Source: Clitopilus passeckerianus
Lineage: Eukaryota; Basidiomycota; Agaricomycetes; Agaricales; Entolomataceae
Assembly: GCA_944990035.1 (NCBI GenBank)
Contig: CALYLX010000112.1
Span: 124,001 to 188,000 of the forward strand
Length of the DNA stretch: 64,000 nucleotides
Direction: 5' to 3'
Both the position numbers and the translations under genes were made by a program. Of the stretch, positions 23,396 to 35,006 are shown piece by piece (within the stretch, counting starts at the first letter, position 1; each line of letters begins with the position of its first letter). The notes below the pieces were generated by a model. The model did not search any database, was not told where the DNA came from, and saw only the letters and a list, made by a program, of their open reading frames with translations.

Positions 23396-24678
23396 CTAGA
23401 CTTGAGCCTCCCCTTTTTCTGGGTTGACTGCTCCATTCTCAAGCTTATTTGAGGTGGGAGCGGGGGCTGAGGTTGTCGATCGAGAGGGATTTGACGACCC
23501 ACCAGCTCCAGGCGATGAGGAGTTGGCGAGACGTTGATCCAGTGCTTTGAGTGCCAATGCCCTGTAAGGTGGTTAGAACCAGTAATTGTTTACAAATCCG
23601 GGTCACCTACCTCCGCCTTTCCGCCTCAGCCCTGGCTGTCCCAGGAAGCTGGCCGTAGGTCCCAATCTCAACATCATTGGAAGCAGAATTTGGGAGAAGG
23701 CGGAATTTAGTAGCAAGCGCGAACACGGTATTTCCCAGAAGAGTCAAGGGTTTGCTGCGTTTCAACCAAATGAGACCCTTGTAAGTATTGAAGCTATTGG
23801 AAGAACGTACTGAATGAGTGGCGGGAACCACGAAATCAACGAGAAAGTCTCGCTTCGATCACCATAGGTGACTACACCGCCCAATGTATCCGTGTTCTTC
23901 TTGTAGAACCTAAGGTAGACCCATGCGACGAACCAGCCGAACTGGATGATGATCCAAGGGCACTGGAGGCCAATGAAGCAGAGGACGGTTGAGATGGTGA
24001 GGTAGACCATTGGTAGCGTCTGAAGGATAGTTAATTTCACGACAAAAAAATAGCAGCATTCGCAACGCAATACCTTGATACGTATGGTAATGATACCGAT
24101 TTGTACTTGATGTTCTGGGATAAGTTGGGTGAAAGCAACCAGGACTCCGATTTGTAGTGCCATTTGACCATGGTACCTCATCCCGTATCTTTTTTCTTTC
24201 GTTAGCAACAAATTCAATTCAAGAAAACTGACACGCACAGGAAAAGCTCAGGCTGTCCAAGGACCATGAATTCTAACCAATTGAACCCGAACGCGATGAC
24301 GTTCGATAGGCCGATACAGACGACAATGAATTTAAAGAGTTCTATGCCTCCCCATATACGCTCAAGATATCGTAGTGAAGCAGGAACAAAGATAACTGTG
24401 AAAATAAGCTGAAAAAGTGTAAGTCGCCATCACGAACAGCCTTGACGGACACATACCTCCAGGATTGTTGTCTCGACCAAACCAGATATTACGAGTGTCC
24501 ATGGTGCAAACAGAGCTGAGCCCGGTACCAACGTCAGGTACTGTGCCGCTTCCGCCCCATAGCCCTTCCACCCTAGCCATCCGTATAGACATGATACTGC
24601 GATAGTCGACACCGTCCAGTAGCGTGTCACTGTAGGTATGGACTGAATGATTACAACTGGCGACGAGAGTATGGCCAT
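23396..24678 (-). CDS. TMEM115-like, rhomboid-related Golgi membrane protein (DUF1751)
   Basis: Multi-pass membrane protein of the TMEM115 family, catalytically inactive relatives of rhomboid proteases that act at the Golgi. Start ATG 24678 (MAILSSPVVIIQSIP). Exons carry SALFAPWTLVISGLVETTILE, LIFTVIFVPASLRYLERIWGGIE, FKFIVVCIGLSNVIAFGFNWLEFM, YHGQMALQIGVLVAFTQLIPEHQVQ and PWIIIQFGWFVAWVYLRFYKK, about six hydrophobic segments. TYGDRSETFSLISWFPP is a family landmark. The soluble tail is basic, then Ser/Pro/Ala-rich, ending EKGEAQV with the stop at 23396. No Ser-His protease pair is visible, consistent with a pseudoprotease. Confidence 0.85.
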
Positions 24679-24926
24679 TTTGCTTCAATTCAAAGCTAAA
24701 GCAAAACTCGGCCTGTCGAGAGAAGAAAGAGAAGGTCGACTTGGGCGTCGCCTGTGTCGTTGAGCAGTTGAGGGTCGCGCTGGACCGTAGCAGTATCAAT
24801 TCTTACAGCCGAGTGGGCACGTGCACGGCTGTCTATTTTGGGTGTGTCACACCGTGGGTCGCGGCAACCTCACTGTTCTCGTCCTGAACCACCACCACTG
24901 GCTTTCATAGTGTCCACCCAGGTCCT

Positions 24927-25473
24927 ATGTCGGACTATGGCTTGGTTGCGGGGGGCTCCCTGAAACTGAAGGGGGTTGCTGAGGGAGGAATAGTCAAGAA
25001 GTACGCTTTGAAGCTTATCATCTGAAGGCTCTTGTATGTTGATCCCTTTTCTAGGAAAAAGAAGAAGTCTAAATCCAAGTCAGAATCGGAAAAGAAAGAG
25101 AGCCAGACTCTGGTAAAGGAGTTGCTGGAGAAAGAAGACTCTGACTCCCCTTCTGGAGGTGACCGGAATTCTCCTACTATTGGAGGTAGCAACTCTCGGA
25201 AAACCGATGCTGAAAAACGGTTTGAAGAGATCAAGAAGCGACGGGTACGTTGCATCCCAGCCAAAGGTGGATACTTGCTGACACTTGTCTTTGCAGCTCC
25301 AGGAGAAGGTAGAAAAGTTGGCAAAGAAAACTCATAAAGATCGCGTCAGCGAATTCAATGCTCATCTGGAGTCGCTCAGCGAACACCACGACATTCCCAA
25401 GGTTTGTTGGCTTTATATCCATCATTCTGTCATTCACTGATGATTCTCGTCCTCTCAGGTCGGACCAGGATAA
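24927..25473 (+). CDS. FAM32A homologue
   Basis: Small basic nuclear protein; human FAM32A is a splicing factor associated with the catalytic spliceosome. Four exons (24927-25000, 25055-25244, 25297-25401, 25459-25473) give 127 aa. It has the conserved start LVAGGSLKLKGVAEGGIVKKKKKS, a Lys/Ser/Glu-rich middle, TDAEKRFEEIKKRRLQEKVEKLAKKTHKDRVSEFN and the conserved end HLESLSEHHDIPKVGPG. The last exon is 15 nt and adds only VGPG. The match to the animal family at both ends and the length make this firm. Confidence 0.92.
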
Positions 25474-25728
25474 GACCAATTCTGGAGCTTTGCGTTCTTC
25501 ACTTCCTGGGTATTCTTTCATGTATATTAGATGTACTTTCCCGCTGCAATATACACGAAAAATCAATAAAAGGCGATACGCAGGGCACTTCCGGTATTTT
25601 AAGCTGTTTGTTTGTATGGGAATTACGATTGTGACGATCCTGTAACAAATGCCGTCTCCACTTAATTACCCCCCTTCCCTTCTACTCTCACCACATCCGA
25701 CTCACCACCCTTCCTCGTTGCCGGCGTC

Positions 25729-27854
25729 ATGCCCGCCGCTGCCAACGGAAGCATTGAGAAAAAAGGTCATGTCTGTCCGCCGTCGACTGCGACACATCCC
25801 AGGGACCGCTGGGAAACTTTGTTTGTTTACTCTTTCATATGCAAATTTACGAACCTCCGGAACAAGGTCGAAGGTCTCGAGAGTCCAATGGAGTAGGAAC
25901 CTTCTAGCAATGTACCAAGCCTTGAACTAAAGCATTCTTTCTTGGGAAACGTGTTCTCCAGCCTCGAAGAAGCGCTCATGTCGGAAGGTCCAAATGATAT
26001 ACTCGGCCATATCCTCGTCTGTTTCGTCCAAAACCTCAGGCCACAAACCCGTAACGTGAGGTGAGAGCATGCTAGAACACGTTTCCATTACCTGCACAAA
26101 GGCCAACAAGCTTCTCTGGCGTGCTGGCAGCGTAGATCAAATCTCCACAACTGTTGCCGCTCTCTTTGCCGACTTCCTAAAAGGGCCCGAACGGACAACA
26201 TTCTGGAGTGACGAAGAGAAGCGGAATATCGACCCCTTCATGGGGCTTGAAGGGGGATTCTTTAGCACCGACTGGGATTTCAAAGTACGCGCTTTTACAC
26301 GTCAAACCTGCACCCTCATTAACCACGCGTACCGCGTCTTTGCGTCCTTTTTTCTAGCTACGGGTTCTGCGTCAGTTGGTTGAGTTTCAATTGGTCCACT
26401 CGGTGGATTTGAAAGCCACTATCGATCGCGCTTGGGGGGTTTTCCACAATAAGCACAAGAAAAAAGACACCCCCGACGTTAAGACCCCTGCTTCCGATCC
26501 CAAAAGCCAGGATAATCTTCAATTCATTCCCATCGGTCAGGACTCACAGCGGAAGAGGTTCTGGATAGTCGATGGTCCGTGCACATCCCGTTGCCTTCAC
26601 GTCTTTGCACTTTTCGTATTTGCTTCTATTTGCGGAAAATCCATACTTTCGTTTCATTTTGTTCTGCATACCTGCCAATCTCACCATGATCCGACCTGCA
26701 TACTGACGCGTTGTTCCCTTTGCAGATTCGCCACGTGTATTTACATCTACGAACCCATGGAAAATGTCAGCAACACTCTCTGCGGTATCTTCAACACGCG
26801 AGGAATACCTAGCCGTGATCCATGATCTGAAGGCAAATGCCCCCGATGAGAAAAAGAAGAGTTCTAAGAGGACGAAACTTGAAACGGCACACCTCAATCT
26901 CATTGCAACACTGGAAGGTCGCCTTGAGGCGATCGATGCGGAGCTACAGGTTAGTATCATTCAGTTCACGTCGGGACTTCAAACGTCCATCAGCCCGTCT
27001 CCGGAAATGTTTCTGAATCTTTTCTGGTTCTTTGTTCAGCGTGTTGCCAGAGTACGAAAGAAGATCGAGCAGCGACAAATGCTTATGGCTCAGGCTGAAA
27101 TACGGGAAACAAGGACCAGGAGAAAAACACAGAAGCCAGACTATGTGTATAACACCGAGTTTGATGATGATGTTAGTGGCCACCTTGGCTATTCCTTTCT
27201 TGTTGATTGAACTTCTTTTTGCAGGACGATGCACAGGACGACTATGTTTACCGAGCTGACGAGGTGCAAGATGACGAAGAGTTCAACGATGACGATTTCC
27301 TGAACTTTGAGGATGATACAAGACGGCCAAGGCGTGGTCGTGCAGCAGTTCCTGATAATCGTAGACGATCATCCCGCCAAACAACCAGATTAAACGGGAA
27401 TGGAAAACGCGAGTCATCAGCGGACTCCTGGTCACAGTGGCGAGGAGAACGGCGGTCTGCGCGAATAGGAGCGCCTGGTGCAGCATATGACGCCGACCCG
27501 CCGCCACCAAAACGTGCACGGACGGAAGACAGCATGGATAGTGGGCTTTCCGGGGATCAGCATACCGCAAATGGCCAATCCAATGGGTCAAAACTAAAGT
27601 CCGGTGCCGCAGCTCTCAGAGCAAACGAAGTGGCTATGGAACAGGTTGCTGGCAAGAAACGCTCAAGATTCTGGGTCTATGCTGTCGAGAATGCCTCTGG
27701 GCCAGAGACTCGGAATGGGTCTGCCGAACCCTCCTTCAATGGAACCGCTTCGGCCGAAAGCCAGTCTAATGAAGGAAGTTATCGGGAGAGTATATCGAGG
27801 AATCCTTCACCATCTAGTCCCGTACCTGTCGACCAGGAAATGATTGAAGTATGA
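25729..27854 (+). CDS. WHIM1/DDT-type chromatin remodelling cofactor
   Basis: Seven exons fit in phase: 25729-25892, 25962-26055, 26102-26284, 26358-26574, 26726-26949, 27040-27171 and 27225-27854. The N-terminal part (RWETLFVYSFICKFTN...LGHILVCFVQNLRPQTRN) resembles a DDT-type helical bundle. WHIM1-like text follows: ISTTVAALFADFLKGPERTTFWSDEEKRNIDPF and LRVLRQLVEFQLVHS; then QFIPIGQDSQRKRFWIVDDSPRVF, a WHIM2-like strand. A coiled coil with basic residues (RVARVRKKIEQRQMLMAQAEIRETRTRRK) precedes an acidic tract (DDDDAQDDYVY...FNDDDFLNFEDD) and a disordered basic tail. Such domains bring ISWI ATPases to linker DNA; a role with ISWI is inference. Intron 26056-26101 is only 46 nt. Confidence 0.75.
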
Positions 27855-28221
27855 AAGCAGAACTTTCTTGATTATTATTGCTAGCCCAATATCTGGTCAG
27901 TGCATGCATGTTCAAATGTAGATATAGATACCCACTCTCCGACAGCATCCAAGCTTCTATAAATTACATCTTTTACCTATACATTGTACCTCATTGTTGT
28001 CACCTAATAAGGTCGTATTTTATCATTGAAAGCACGAAATTGCCGACCAATGAGATTCCCTGAATCACGGAGAGTTCGGCCCTCGAAAGGGGATAACACC
28101 ATTCGGACTTTGCAGTCGCGGCTGTCAGCTCTGGCAAACTGGGCTGAACTGGACCCCGACTGGCCGAAATCTTCTTCATCTTATAACAAGTTCGACTTTG
28201 GATCCCCAAAAAGTTTAGAAG
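27855..28221. other. intergenic, 5' region of MIP
   Basis: 367 nt between tandem genes. An open frame starting at 28026 overlaps the MIP start in another frame, but shows no recognisable domain, so I do not call it. The MIP promoter must lie here. Confidence 0.4.
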
Positions 28222-30691
28222 ATGCTCAAACGATGCTCCTTGACTGGCCCAGTCAGGGAACTTTTCCACTTTCGTGGCTGCCAGCGACTAGCACTCCACA
28301 GAAACCTCGCAACTCAAGTCGTTCATACCATACCGGCTTCCAACGAGGACGTCGCCTTGATATCGCTATTTGACCAGCCGAAGTCCGGTTTCAAGACCTC
28401 CCCGTTCTCAACAACTGGTCTGTTTGGACACCCAGAGCTCACCCATCCTCACCGGCTAGTATCGCTCACGGATGCAACATTAATTCGTGCCCAACTATTG
28501 ACGGAGCGAATACTGCGTGCGCGAGAGTCGAAAGAGGAGCTTGGAAAGGTGGTGAAGAATCTAGACAGGCTCAGTGACCTGTTGTGCGGGGTAATTGACC
28601 TTGCAGAGCTTGTTCGCAATGCACATCCCGACAGGATGTGGGTGGACGCCGCAAACCACTCGTACGAGTCACTTTGTGAGTTCATGAATGTATTGAACAC
28701 TCATGTAGGACTTTACGAAGTGAGTTGTCTAGCCACCAGCTCGTTCATTTTGGTTGACATTTGGAATGGTTGCTCAGGTACTGGACGTGGTCATGGCAGA
28801 CAAGTCAATCATGAGTGGCCTGAGCGAAGAAGCTCGCAAGACCGCTCTTATCTTTTGGTCAGACTTCAAAAAGTCTGCGATTCACCTGCCACCGGAACAG
28901 CGAAACAAGTTTGTGCAGCTGTCTTCCGACATACTGGTCCTTGGAAGGCGATTCCTCAAGGAAGCACAAACACCTCGCCCTCCGACCACCATCAACGGAG
29001 CAGACCTTACTGGAATTAAGGACCAGGGCATGGGTGTTAGGTTGCAGCTTCAAGCCAGATTCACTAAACGTGATCTACTTGTATATCCGGGATCTCTGCA
29101 AGCTCAGATGATCATGCGTTCGGCTCCTGCAGAGGAGCCACGACGTAAAGTCTACATTGCATCCAACTACAGTGCGCCGGAACAAATCGCGATCCTGGAA
29201 CGGCTGCTCAAAACTAGAGCTGAGCTTGCACAACTAGTAGGGAGGGACAGTTTTGCAGCTATGACTCTAGATGACAAGATGGCCAAATCGCCTGGTATGT
29301 TAAACGACGAATTCAATTCCTTCCGTCATTGAAAGACACATGGCAGACAATGTCCTATACTTCCTTGACGCAATTCTCGACCACACGCGACCATCTGCCC
29401 AGAACGCACTTCACGCGTTGCAGCAGCGCAAACAAGCTCATCACGGCCTGAGCACACTTCCAACAATTCAAGCCTGGGACCGCGACTTCTATTGCCCACC
29501 CGAACCTCCAGCCCCTCCAATACCTCTCCCGCCCCTTACACTCGGGACTGTCTTCATGGCACTCTCGAGGCTCTTCCGTCACTTGTATGGAATCTCATTG
29601 CGACCCGTCTCCGCCGGTTCCGGCGAAGTATGGCATGCTGACGTGCATAAACTCGAAGTCGTAGACGAGGAGAAGGGTGTAATAGGGTGGATATACGCTG
29701 ACCTTTTCGCACGAAGAGGAAAAGCAAGCGGTGCTGCTCACTACACCGTCCGCTGTTCGAGACGTACAGACCAGGACGACGAGGCTGGAGACCATGTCTC
29801 AGAAAGCCTACGATCACAAATCCAGGAGTCGCGCGACTTTGAGGGTGTCAAGAGGCACAAGCTACCCGGTGATGAAGGCGTTTATCAGCTACCACTAGTG
29901 GTGCTGCTAACTGAATTCGCAAGGCCGTCGTTTACCAAGGGAGCCACTGTCTTGGAATGGCATGAGGTTGAGACGTTGTTCCATGAAATGGGACATGCTA
30001 TGCATTGTGGGTCTTCAAGTAAATTAATCAACTTTCTTCGATTTTACCATATTATCATACAGCGATGATAGGACGTACAGAATACCAGAACGTGTCTGGC
30101 ACTCGTTGCGCAACAGATTTCGTCGAGCTTCCTTCAGTGCTTATGGAGCACTTCCTTTCTTCACCCACAGTATTATCACTGTTCGATACCAATGCAACAG
30201 CTATCGTTCCGCAAGCAGGGAACCACCACACAGACCCATGCCACTCTATCGATACCTACTCCCAAATTCTACTTTCGGTTCTAGACCAAGTATACCACTC
30301 CCCCGCCGTCCTCGAGAACAACTTCGATTCAACAGCTCAGCTAGCCAACCTCCACAATACCCGAGGACTCATACCCTACGTACCAGGGACCTCCTTCCAA
30401 ACACAATTTGGACATTTATTCGGATATGGCGCGACTTATTATTCGTATTTATTCGACCGGGCGATCGCTTCGAGGGTTTGGCAGAAGGTGTTTGCTAAGG
30501 ACCCTTTGAATAGGGAGCTGGGCGAGAAGTATAAGAGTGAGGTCCTGAGGTTCGGCGGAGGGAAGGACCCGTGGAAGATGGTTAGCACGCTGCTTTCAAC
30601 GCCGATATTGGAACAGGGCGATGCAGAAGCAATGCGAGAGGTTGGGCGATGGAGAATAGAAGACGATGTTGGTTCAGCAGGGCGGCATTGA
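28222..30691 (+). CDS. OCT1: mitochondrial intermediate peptidase (MIP)
   Basis: Zinc metallopeptidase (M3 family) that trims an octapeptide from imported precursors. Four exons (28222-28719, 28778-29294, 29347-30006, 30063-30691) give 767 aa. The start was chosen because [20 protein letters not shown] and the following Arg-rich stretch form a mitochondrial presequence ahead of [11 protein letters not shown]. Landmarks are [44 protein letters not shown], the zinc site HEMGH in [39 protein letters not shown], and [25 protein letters not shown]. An intron (30007-30062, GTGGGT) splits the codon after the zinc motif. MIP is the classical flank of the agaric A locus, which fits the HD genes beginning 190 nt downstream. 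Confidence 0.96.
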
Positions 30692-30881
30692 AAATATACT
30701 TGATACAATCGTAGTGGGTATCTATAATACAAGTGATTTATATCTACATGGTATGTTGTAATGTACATTGCGGAATTCCATCCTTGGATCATCCAAATAG
30801 TCAAGCATTTACGTTGTGCTTCTCATCCACTGCAACAGCCAGATCAGTGTTCAGAGAACATGCTTTTCATGGAGAGAAGAC

Positions 30882-32614
30882 TTACAACAAAGCAATTTCT
30901 TGCTCCAATCTAGACATTGCTTCCCTCATCTCCTTGAGTTGCTTTACCTTCTCTGCCTTTGCAACATCAACAGACTTGGCCACAGGCGCAATTGGGAAGT
31001 CAGCCAGGTAGGAATTTTGAGGAGATGGTGAGGATATTGACTCTAAGCCAATGAATGCTCCCGATATCGCTGAGGAGACTGATTGACCAGGGTAGGCATC
31101 CCAACTAGTAACGGGGCCTTCAGCAGCTGTGTTTGTAATAAAGTTCGGTGTCAATGATATTTCCTTGTCTGACAGTGAATTGGAAGCAGGTATATGCAGG
31201 GCTCGATATTCGTCTGCATAGGTATCTGGAATGCGGGACGGAATGAGTCAACGTATACGCCAAAAGTGACATAACAACGAACCGTGGGGGGTAGGGAGCA
31301 TCCATCCCGATTCATCCAGCTGACTGAGAATCTGGCCGACTTCTACGTCAACACCGGATGGCGGAGCGGCAATATCCACAAAGTGAGGTCTAGATGACTG
31401 AGAGTCTAGCTGGAACCAATCCTCGAGAGGAGCGCAGTCAAGGGATTCAATCGAGGAAAAGGAGACATCCGAGAATGATAATTCGGGAAGGTCTGTGAGC
31501 GGGAACGCAGCTAGTTGTCCTATTTCAGTGAATGCCGCAGGAAGAGGGCCGACGATGTTCTCAAACGATGATAATGGGATGATAGGGGAGGGCTGCGTTC
31601 GTACGTAGGGCAGTTGATGAGCTACCCCTTCAGGTGCAGGTGAGGGCAGACTGTTCCTGCCCGACTGTTCATGCCTATAAGTCAAAGACAGTGTAAGCAA
31701 AAGAGGTCTTGAGTCTGGAAAGGCATTCACCTTATTCGTTTGGATGGTCTCTCGGAAGTAACGACTACACAATCCTCTGAAGCGGAATGTCGGCGCTTTT
31801 TGCAGGAAACGCTTGTCATGTTGTGTGTTTCCGCAGTGGTAGTGCTATTGTCGTTGAGAGGGGCTGGAGAGGGGGCTGGAGATGGATATGCCGATTCCAT
31901 ACTTGTCGTCGCCTTCGATAAAGGAGGTTGGTTCTCTAGATGCGTTGAGGTCGAGCCTTTGCTAAGGTTCCCAGTGTATAGCTCTTTCACCCGGCCTTCA
32001 ATAGTCGCAAACTCGGACTCAAGTATTGGGTCCAAGGCTAGCGCGTCGTGTTCTGGGACGAAAAAGCGTGTGGCGGCGTCAACTATCTCGGCTCGTTTGT
32101 TTTTAAAGGATTTCTTGCGTAGGGCAGTCCATCCGATGCGTTTCCTTGCGCTGATAAACCAGCTGTCGACGTCTTTGCGTGAACAGCCAGTAGACCGACA
32201 GATTGTGTCACGGGTAGAACTCGAAGGATATGGGTTGTGAATATTTTTCAGGAGCCATTCGTATGCTGGTAAGATGTAACCAGGGACATGAGGTTTCTCT
32301 GCCTGCCTTTCAAGGGGTTGAGTGGTTAGGATTCCATTGTGCCTATCCACTTCAATTAACAGCCGCGCTTCAGCTTGTTGGGCTTCTGAGAAATCCGAAA
32401 TAATGCCGGATATCTTCTCTGATATGGTTTGAATGAGGGAGACGGTTGAGATACTGAGCGTGTCAGAATCTATAGCAGGCTGCAGCCCATCCACAAGCTG
32501 CAACCACTCGTCAGCTAGAGTCGAAAGCGTGGAGGAGTGGAGTAGGCGCTCAGCAAGCCTGTCTTCAAAGCTGCTGAGTCTTCGGAGAAAGTCTGCTTCA
32601 ACCTCTGAACCCAT
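30882..32614 (-). CDS. HD1-class homeodomain mating-type protein, pair 1
   Basis: A mating-type transcription factor that works as a heterodimer with an HD2 partner from a compatible mate. Three exons (32614-31731, 31674-31283, 31225-30882) sum exactly to 1620 nt, 539 aa. The N-terminal ~110 residues are the variable recognition part. The TALE-type homeodomain runs from YEWLLKNIHNPYPSSSTRD to WFISARKRIGWTALRKKSF and then KNKRAEIVDAATRFF. The recognition helix reads WFISARKR, so the usual Asn51 is Ser. Downstream are Ser/Pro-rich stretches, a bipartite basic signal (KKRRHSAS...PSKRIR), acidic/hydrophobic segments and a C-terminal amphipathic helix KQLKEMREAMSRLEQEI. Divergent from its HD2 partner. 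Confidence 0.93.
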
Positions 32615-32817
32615 AGTTCGCGTTTGAGTCGCCTGAAGACCAGTGGGCTGTTGTGTTCAAACGAAGAAGCAAATCAATTGGCACTGACCACACCACAAAT
32701 GTCCAGATTGGGAGGACAATGGCTGATGGTATTATGCTTACTTCATCCCATCGGTTACTACAGTGCTTGAAGCATTCTCTTTGTCCGTTTCTTCAAGCTT
32801 GAAAGATTCTTGGAGAT
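32615..32817. promoter_or_regulatory. shared promoter region, HD pair 1
   Basis: The 203 nt between divergent start codons of HD1 and HD2. It contains ATTGG cores (inverted CCAAT) near 32676 and 32709, a guess at CCAAT boxes. No clear heterodimer binding site was recognised. Confidence 0.45.
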
Positions 32818-34534
32818 ATGAATTCGCTCAAAAGTCGACTTGAGCAACTCAGCTCAGTTACAAGTCGTTTTAGGAATACAGCAAAGCTTGCTCTTTCTTC
32901 AGCCAAAGCTGCCGAAAACTCTACACAATTGCACAGACCCTCTGGCTCAACACCATCCCTCAACTTACTCCAAGCCTCAGATATAGCGACTCTCCTCATT
33001 GATAAAGGCTGCTCTCCTGCACGAGCCGAACGTTTGTCCGACGATTACCTTCACTCAGCCAAGCAGTTTGGCGATGCTTGCTGGTCTACCTTCCAGAATG
33101 CCTGTACTAAGATCACACCCGATGTCAACCCAGGGGGCTGGTCACTTCGCGTGCAGAGACTAAGAACCAGCCTAGAGGAGCGGTACAACAACAAGCTAGC
33201 TAATCTCAAGCAAATGGCCATATACCAGGCCAGAGAGGAAAACGCAAAGCCCCCTCTGACCATTCTCCACGAAGTGAGCTCCTCCACTCTTCCCCCCGCC
33301 GTATGGCATTTCTTACTCATTCTCTAGGAATCAATGATATTTCTAGATAACTACTTTAACTTGAACGCCTATCCCGGCGCGCCGGAACGTACAAAAATCG
33401 CTATCAAAGCCAAGATGGATGAAAAACAAGTTGAAATTTGGGTTAGTCAGATATACCTGTTTAAGGGTCACAGTCAGCTAATTTCCTCCTTAGTTTCAAA
33501 ACCAGCGCGCTCGCGCTCGGAAATTGGGCAAGCCAATTCGCAGACTGAATTCGGACTGGTTATCTTCAAACGAAATTTCTACCCTTGACACGCCCTCTAA
33601 GGCACGTTCACCCCTCTCCAGTAGATCAAGAGAAACATCACCTTCGAGTAGTGACTCGGAACAGTCTACCCCAGTACGTGTACCGCTTGGACTCGTTTCG
33701 CCCTCACCTAATTTTCTTTCCCCACAGCCATCAGAGAACCGCCGCTCTCCTTCACTCCAAGCAAACCCACTTAGAGACGCAAGTTCTCCTCAACACGCAT
33801 TTCCCGCAGTCTATGACAAGTCGCAAGCACATTTACAAGCTCGTATCCCCTTAAGTACAACCCAATACTGGCTACGCAAGCCCACAAAACCCTCACCACC
33901 ACGCCACTCTCCTGTTGACATTGAGAGCCTATGCCATGACTTCGCCAACAAACTTTCCTTCCGAGCTCTCCCTTCGAAAAAGCGTTCCAGGGGGTCTTTG
34001 GGGGTTAAGCAACCTTGGTTCTCAGCAACCGTCACTACCCCTTCACCCGCTCCTCATATCGCTTTACTTCGTCCTACTGAATCATTCAACTGGAACAAAC
34101 CTATACCCAAGCGCAAGGCCGATATATGCACGAAGCGAGCAATAAACAACCAGGCTTTCCCCACTCCTCGAGCCGTAGACCCAGCAGTGACAATGGTATC
34201 CGCCGCCAGCCCATACGCACAAGCCACCTTCTTTTCGGAAAGACGAATTGCGCCTCTTCCCCGGCGTGCCACCAAGCCTCCACAGGCTTTACAGCGTGAT
34301 CAGCCCCCCGAGACTGTGGTTGACGAACCCGCGGAGGCATCTTGTCACATGCCTCCCGTGATATCCAAGAAACTAAGGACGGTATCTCAGAATGCTCTCC
34401 CGGCAGTAGCAAGTTGCAACCGGAACGCAGACTGTTTCGTCATCGATGAAGACCTTCGTTCTTGGTCACGTTTTCTTCCGAACCTGGATCCAGTTTCCCT
34501 CGATTTCCCTTGTCACAGTTTACTCACATGTTGA
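32818..34534 (+). CDS. HD2-class homeodomain mating-type protein, pair 1
   Basis: DNA-binding partner for HD1 proteins of other specificities. Three exons (32818-33273, 33328-33441, 33494-34534) give 536 aa. The N-terminal ~150 residues are the variable dimerisation region. Exon 2 is exactly 114 nt and encodes the first two thirds of the homeodomain (ESMIFLDNYFNLNAYPGAPERTK...KQVEIW); exon 3 opens with FQNQRARARK, so Trp48, Phe49, Asn51 and Arg53 are kept. Downstream it is Ser/Pro-rich with basic clusters (LPSKKRSRG, IPKRKAD) and no further domain. The intron directly after the Trp codon is shared with the other two HD2 copies. Confidence 0.93.
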
Positions 34535-35006
34535 TAATTGACATCTTTGCGGAAGTCTAGCCTTAGGCATGGAGTTTCTGCTTTCGACCGTACTATTCTC
34601 CCGTCTTAAACCGCGACTCATGACTCTGTATATATACATGATAGGGATTTGGACTTTTCGAACCCAGAGCTAATGACAGCGATTGGAATCCTACCCGATT
34701 CATGAAAGAGTCTATCATAACTTAGAAAGGGCTGGACAGCCTGGCGTCAGGTTTGGACCAACAAACTCACATTTGTTAACGAGCTCAGGCAGGAATTAGG
34801 AGATGGATAGACGGGTCGGGAGTGTGTTGCAAGGCAATGCGCCAGATGTATCATGACGGTGGTATGGAGTATAGAGACGGCGAGGGTATAAATATCTATG
34901 CTTATTGTCTGTAGTGTCAGTATGGTACAAATGCAGTTAGAGTCGAAGATTGAGGTATGAAAATGTACGGCAATAAAAGTCAAATGGTTAGGCGCCGGTG
35001 CGGACG
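34535..35006. other. intergenic between HD pairs 1 and 2
   Basis: 472 nt between convergent genes. It looks like 3' untranslated sequence of the two neighbours. No repeat or mobile element border was seen. Confidence 0.45.

Noticed and set aside
28026..28373. Separate gene overlapping the MIP start
   Set aside because: It is an open frame without homology and conflicts with the mitochondrial presequence that starts at 28222.
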